A stretch of 36,036 nucleotides of DNA from a virus. Positions 34,431 through 36,036 of this stretch are shown here, one piece after another. The translations under genes were made by a program, and so were the position numbers. The stretch is taken from IMG/VR virus record IMGVR_UViG_3300037520_000368, positions 1 through 36,036 of that record; one strand, given 5' to 3'. Numbering within the stretch: position 1 is the first letter of the stretch; each line of letters opens with the position of its first letter. Under the pieces are notes generated by a model. The model made no database searches. It had not been told where the DNA came from and was given only the letters and a program-made list of their open reading frames with translations.

Positions 34431-34462
34431 CTTTGGGTGATAAATACTAAATATATGGGATT

Positions 34463-34486
34463 GGCCCCTTTTGACGGGGCCTTTTT
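34463..34486 (+). terminator. Rho-independent terminator at the end of the RNA island
   Basis: GGCCCC (34463-34468) pairs with GGGGCC (34476-34481) around a seven-base loop and is followed by five T (34482-34486). It works rightward only; on the other strand the stem is followed by AATCCC. The T-run touches the stop codon of the leftward gene ending at 34486, so it insulates that gene from rightward transcripts. Confidence 0.85.
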
Positions 34487-34749
34487 CATGCCGCCGGGCG
34501 TTGGCCTTCTACGGCCTTTGGCGGGACATCTTGCGGGGCGAACAGTCGTCCTTCCTTACCGCACGGCCCACGGGTTCGGTTGTCGATGCAGGTTCCGATC
34601 CCCTTGCTGGCGGTGAATGGATTGACGGCGCATCGCATGACCAATGCGCCCGAGTACAGGCGAGGACGGTCGACGCTCGGTCGGTAATGTTTGCACTGCT
34701 TACAGAGTTCACGATCCTTGTCCCATGTGTACTGCGGGAGTTTGAACAT
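34486..34749 (-). CDS. Small Cys-rich protein, possible zinc-binding
   Basis: This 87-residue protein starts at ATG 34749, with AAGGA nine bases upstream inside the preceding gene. Cys residues are arranged as CKQCKHY (16-22), RCAVNPF (about 39-45), GTCIDNRTRGPCGKEG (about 52-67), a pattern typical of small phage zinc-binding proteins, perhaps one site from the first pair and the last two Cys. No enzyme motif. It overlaps the preceding gene by 41 bases. It is the last gene of this leftward cluster. Confidence 0.7.
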   Translation of the reverse strand: MFKLPQYTWDKDRELCKQCKHYRPSVDRPRLYSGALVMRCAVNPFTASKGIGTCIDNRTRGPCGKEGRLFAPQDVPPKAVEGQRPAA

Positions 34750-34981
34750 CCTGTTGATCCTTGATCTGCTGCTCTAGTTGCTTGACTCGTTCGTAGGCGC
34801 ACATGTAGTGCTCTGGCCCGTGCGCCCAACAGTCGTGGTGGTGACTGCCGATCTGGTTGATGTAGTCGGTGATCTCTTTGGCCAGTCTGTCCCCGTCCAG
34901 GGTGAGACGGCCTTCGGGCGTGACGGTATCAACTCTACGCAAGAGTGCATGGCATCGCATGAGGAGGGTGATGTGTTTCAT
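34709..34981 (-). CDS. Small hypothetical protein with His/Cys segment
   Basis: This 90-residue protein starts at ATG 34981 in an ATGA overlap with the preceding gene. The N-terminal half is helical with basic residues. The middle has GSHHHDCWAHGPEHYMCAYE (about 45-64), rich in possible metal ligands, and a polar helix follows (RVKQLEQQIKDQQD). The last 41 bases overlap the next gene in another frame. A zinc-binding fold is possible; function unknown. Confidence 0.65.
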   Translation of the reverse strand: MKHITLLMRCHALLRRVDTVTPEGRLTLDGDRLAKEITDYINQIGSHHHDCWAHGPEHYMCAYERVKQLEQQIKDQQDVQTPAVHMGQGS

Positions 34982-35493
34982 GCTTTCTTTCTTGATGATG
35001 ATTTGACATTTGCCCAGTTGAAAGACGCGGACATGAGTTCGTTGAAGTCAAACTTCACTCCGAAGCATCCCCGGTAGGTGGTGTTCTCGTTGTCCACAGC
35101 CCAGACCGAGTTGTCGTAGATGTAGACGGCCACGGGGGCTTTTATATTCCCTGCAAGGAATGCCTTGCCTGTGGGCGTGACGCGCCACACGCCTGACCTG
35201 GGAGCCAGGGGTTCGATCATTCCCCAGTGACTCAGCAGGGCGTAGGTCTTAGACCGCAGCATCCACCTCGGCCCCTGCTTTTGGACATCAACCCAGCCGC
35301 TCTCGCCGCCGTGGTCTGAAATCCACTTGATGGACAGAGCCAGGGACTGGTTCAGTTTGATCCGGTAGACCTTGCCAAACTTGTCGCAGACTGGGCAGTC
35401 GCCACCCTCACCTTCGATGGTGTGCTTCCACTCATGCCGCAGTTTCTGCAACGGGTCGTCGAAGAAGTCGGGGGTGTCGGTGTTCCTCTTCAT
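34978..35493 (-). CDS. Phage protein with Cys pair and winged-helix-like segment
   Basis: This 171-residue protein starts at ATG 35493 with AAGGAGAT five bases upstream, a strong ribosome binding site. The N-terminus has EGGDCPVCDKFGKVYRIKLN (about 30-49), a Cys-x2-Cys knuckle. The middle, SKTYALLSHWGMIEPLAPRS followed by GVWRVTPTGKAFL, reads like the recognition helix and wing of a winged helix domain. I have seen proteins of this pattern in environmental phage genomes without an assigned role. DNA binding is a fair inference. It overlaps the upstream gene by 62 bases and is coupled to the downstream one. Confidence 0.7.
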   Translation of the reverse strand: MKRNTDTPDFFDDPLQKLRHEWKHTIEGEGGDCPVCDKFGKVYRIKLNQSLALSIKWISDHGGESGWVDVQKQGPRWMLRSKTYALLSHWGMIEPLAPRSGVWRVTPTGKAFLAGNIKAPVAVYIYDNSVWAVDNENTTYRGCFGVKFDFNELMSASFNWANVKSSSRKKA

Positions 35494-35623
35494 CTTGATC
35501 TCCTTGTGGATTTACGGGGACAAATTGCAACATGCAGAACCGGCAGGCCCACAGGACGGGCTTCTTGGTTTCCATGTCGTAGTACATGTCAACCTTGCGG
35601 TGCTCGCAGGGTTCTTTCTTCAT
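35432..35623 (-). CDS. Small zinc-ribbon-like protein
   Basis: The frame is open to 35677, but ATG 35623 overlaps the preceding stop (ATGA) and has AGGAAG six bases upstream, so I start there (63 residues). CEHRKVDMYYDMETKKPVLW with ACRFCMLQFVP forms a Cys-x-His...Cys-x2-Cys pattern with the W-x-C-x2-C-x3-F ending of small phage zinc ribbons. The C-terminal 25 residues are charged and lie in the 62-base overlap with the next gene. It probably binds one zinc ion; target unknown. Confidence 0.7.
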   Translation of the reverse strand: MKKEPCEHRKVDMYYDMETKKPVLWACRFCMLQFVPVNPQGDQDEEEHRHPRLLRRPVAETAA

Positions 35624-35817
35624 ACGATCTTCCTGGGTCGCAGGTAGGCAAGGCTCAGGGCGTGTACCGCTTGCCAAAGATGTTCGATGTCTTCTTCACG
35701 TATCGTTGCCCCCCCATTGGCGTGTGTCTCGTTGAGCAGGCAGCAAGTGATGTGATGAAGCGCGTCAACCATGAGTACATCCGGGTCTTCGATTCGTCTG
35801 CTTGATTGATCGCTCAT
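35620..35817 (-). CDS. Small helical hypothetical protein
   Basis: This 65-residue protein starts at ATG 35817 and overlaps both neighbours by four bases (ATGA at each end). The sequence is mainly helical (VLMVDALHHITCCLLNETHA, EDIEHLWQAVHALSLAYL) with a Cys-Cys pair and a basic end. No motif is recognised. The four-base overlaps on both sides support real, coupled translation. Confidence 0.65.
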   Translation of the reverse strand: MSDQSSRRIEDPDVLMVDALHHITCCLLNETHANGGATIREEDIEHLWQAVHALSLAYLRPRKIV

Positions 35818-36036
35818 GGTTCGAGTCCTTTCTCTTCCATCTTGTCGCGCAGGTAGTCGGCAACTTCGTAGCCACCTGCTTCATCTATTTCTTCTGCCAG
35901 TGTCCGGGTGACTTGCGGCCCGTGGTGTTCGAGGACGAAGTCCAGCAGCATGCTGATGGCCGTGTTGTCGGCGCAGTACCGTTCGTCCATCTTCGCGTTT
36001 AGTTCATCGATGTTTTCCTTGAGTTTGGTGATCAAG
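35814..36036 (-). CDS. Acidic helical protein, 5' end outside window
   Basis: The minus-strand frame is open to the window edge; a TTG at 36035 is not a convincing start, so the gene probably begins beyond. The 73 or so visible residues are charged and helical (LKENIDELNAKMDERY, LAEEIDEAGGYEVADYLRDK) and end KGLEP. No motif known. The stop overlaps the next start (ATGA). Confidence 0.6.
   Translation of the reverse strand, partial: LITKLKENIDELNAKMDERYCADNTAISMLLDFVLEHHGPQVTRTLAEEIDEAGGYEVADYLRDKMEEKGLEP

Noticed and set aside
34441-34461. AATACTAAATATATGGGA resembles a T7-like RNA polymerase promoter.
   Set aside because: It matches only with a one-base insertion, appears once, and would start transcription directly before the terminator at 34463; no phage RNA polymerase gene is in the window.

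Overview
This window is part of a tailed double-stranded DNA phage genome. It carries tail fibre and adhesin genes, a holin–lysozyme pair, very large virion-internal proteins and a phage recombination set (single-strand annealing protein, SSB, PD-(D/E)XK nuclease, RusA, Ref-like HNH nuclease). No ribosomal RNA, integrase, bacterial core gene or insertion sequence is visible. The big internal proteins upstream of a LPD38-type polyvalent protein, with no sheath or obvious tape-measure/baseplate set, suggest a podovirus-like particle. The moderately GC-rich composition and the protein types fit a freshwater or marine proteobacterial host, but the host cannot be read from the sequence. Portal, capsid, terminase and DNA polymerase are not in the window and presumably lie outside it.

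Layout. 1-7829 (+): tail repeat protein (5' end missing), GGTG-repeat tail fibre, a small helical protein, three consecutive 2-oxoglutarate/Fe(II) oxygenases, a glycine- and cysteine-rich adhesin, a tail-assembly chaperone-like protein and small proteins. 7832-9804 (+): membrane proteins, a GTA-type 3TM holin and a GH24 lysozyme. 9820-29081 (+): structural and virion-internal proteins of 618, 455, 1694, 281, 305, 457 and 2597 aa. The last carries ParB-like, C5-methyltransferase-like, HExxH metallopeptidase and LPD38 segments. A perfect palindrome at 29075-29100 lies between the convergent gene blocks. 29094-33344 (-): tightly overlapping early genes for recombination and regulation, read from a sigma70-like promoter at 33372-33400. 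33424-33768 (+): rusA, divergent from that operon. 33769-34485: a non-coding island. 34486-36036 (-): six small overlapping genes, several with Cys/His pairs; the rightmost runs off the window.

The non-coding island is the most unusual part. Downstream of rusA it holds (i) a hairpin-rich 3' UTR ending in a strong terminator, (ii) a promoter, a roughly 120-nt RNA in which nearly every base can be placed in a nested fold with a 9-bp pseudoknot, and a T8 terminator, and (iii) a larger RNA candidate with a 20-bp long-range helix around six hairpins, competing CCGTG/CACGG pairings and a tRNA T-arm look-alike, ending in a third terminator. All of these are oriented rightward, against the flanking leftward genes. 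I could not assign either RNA to a known family.

Working model (inference): rightward late genes build the tail, lyse the cell and make an injected protein set whose largest member may protect or process DNA and proteins after entry. Leftward early genes handle recombination-dependent replication and regulation. The island supplies small structured RNAs.
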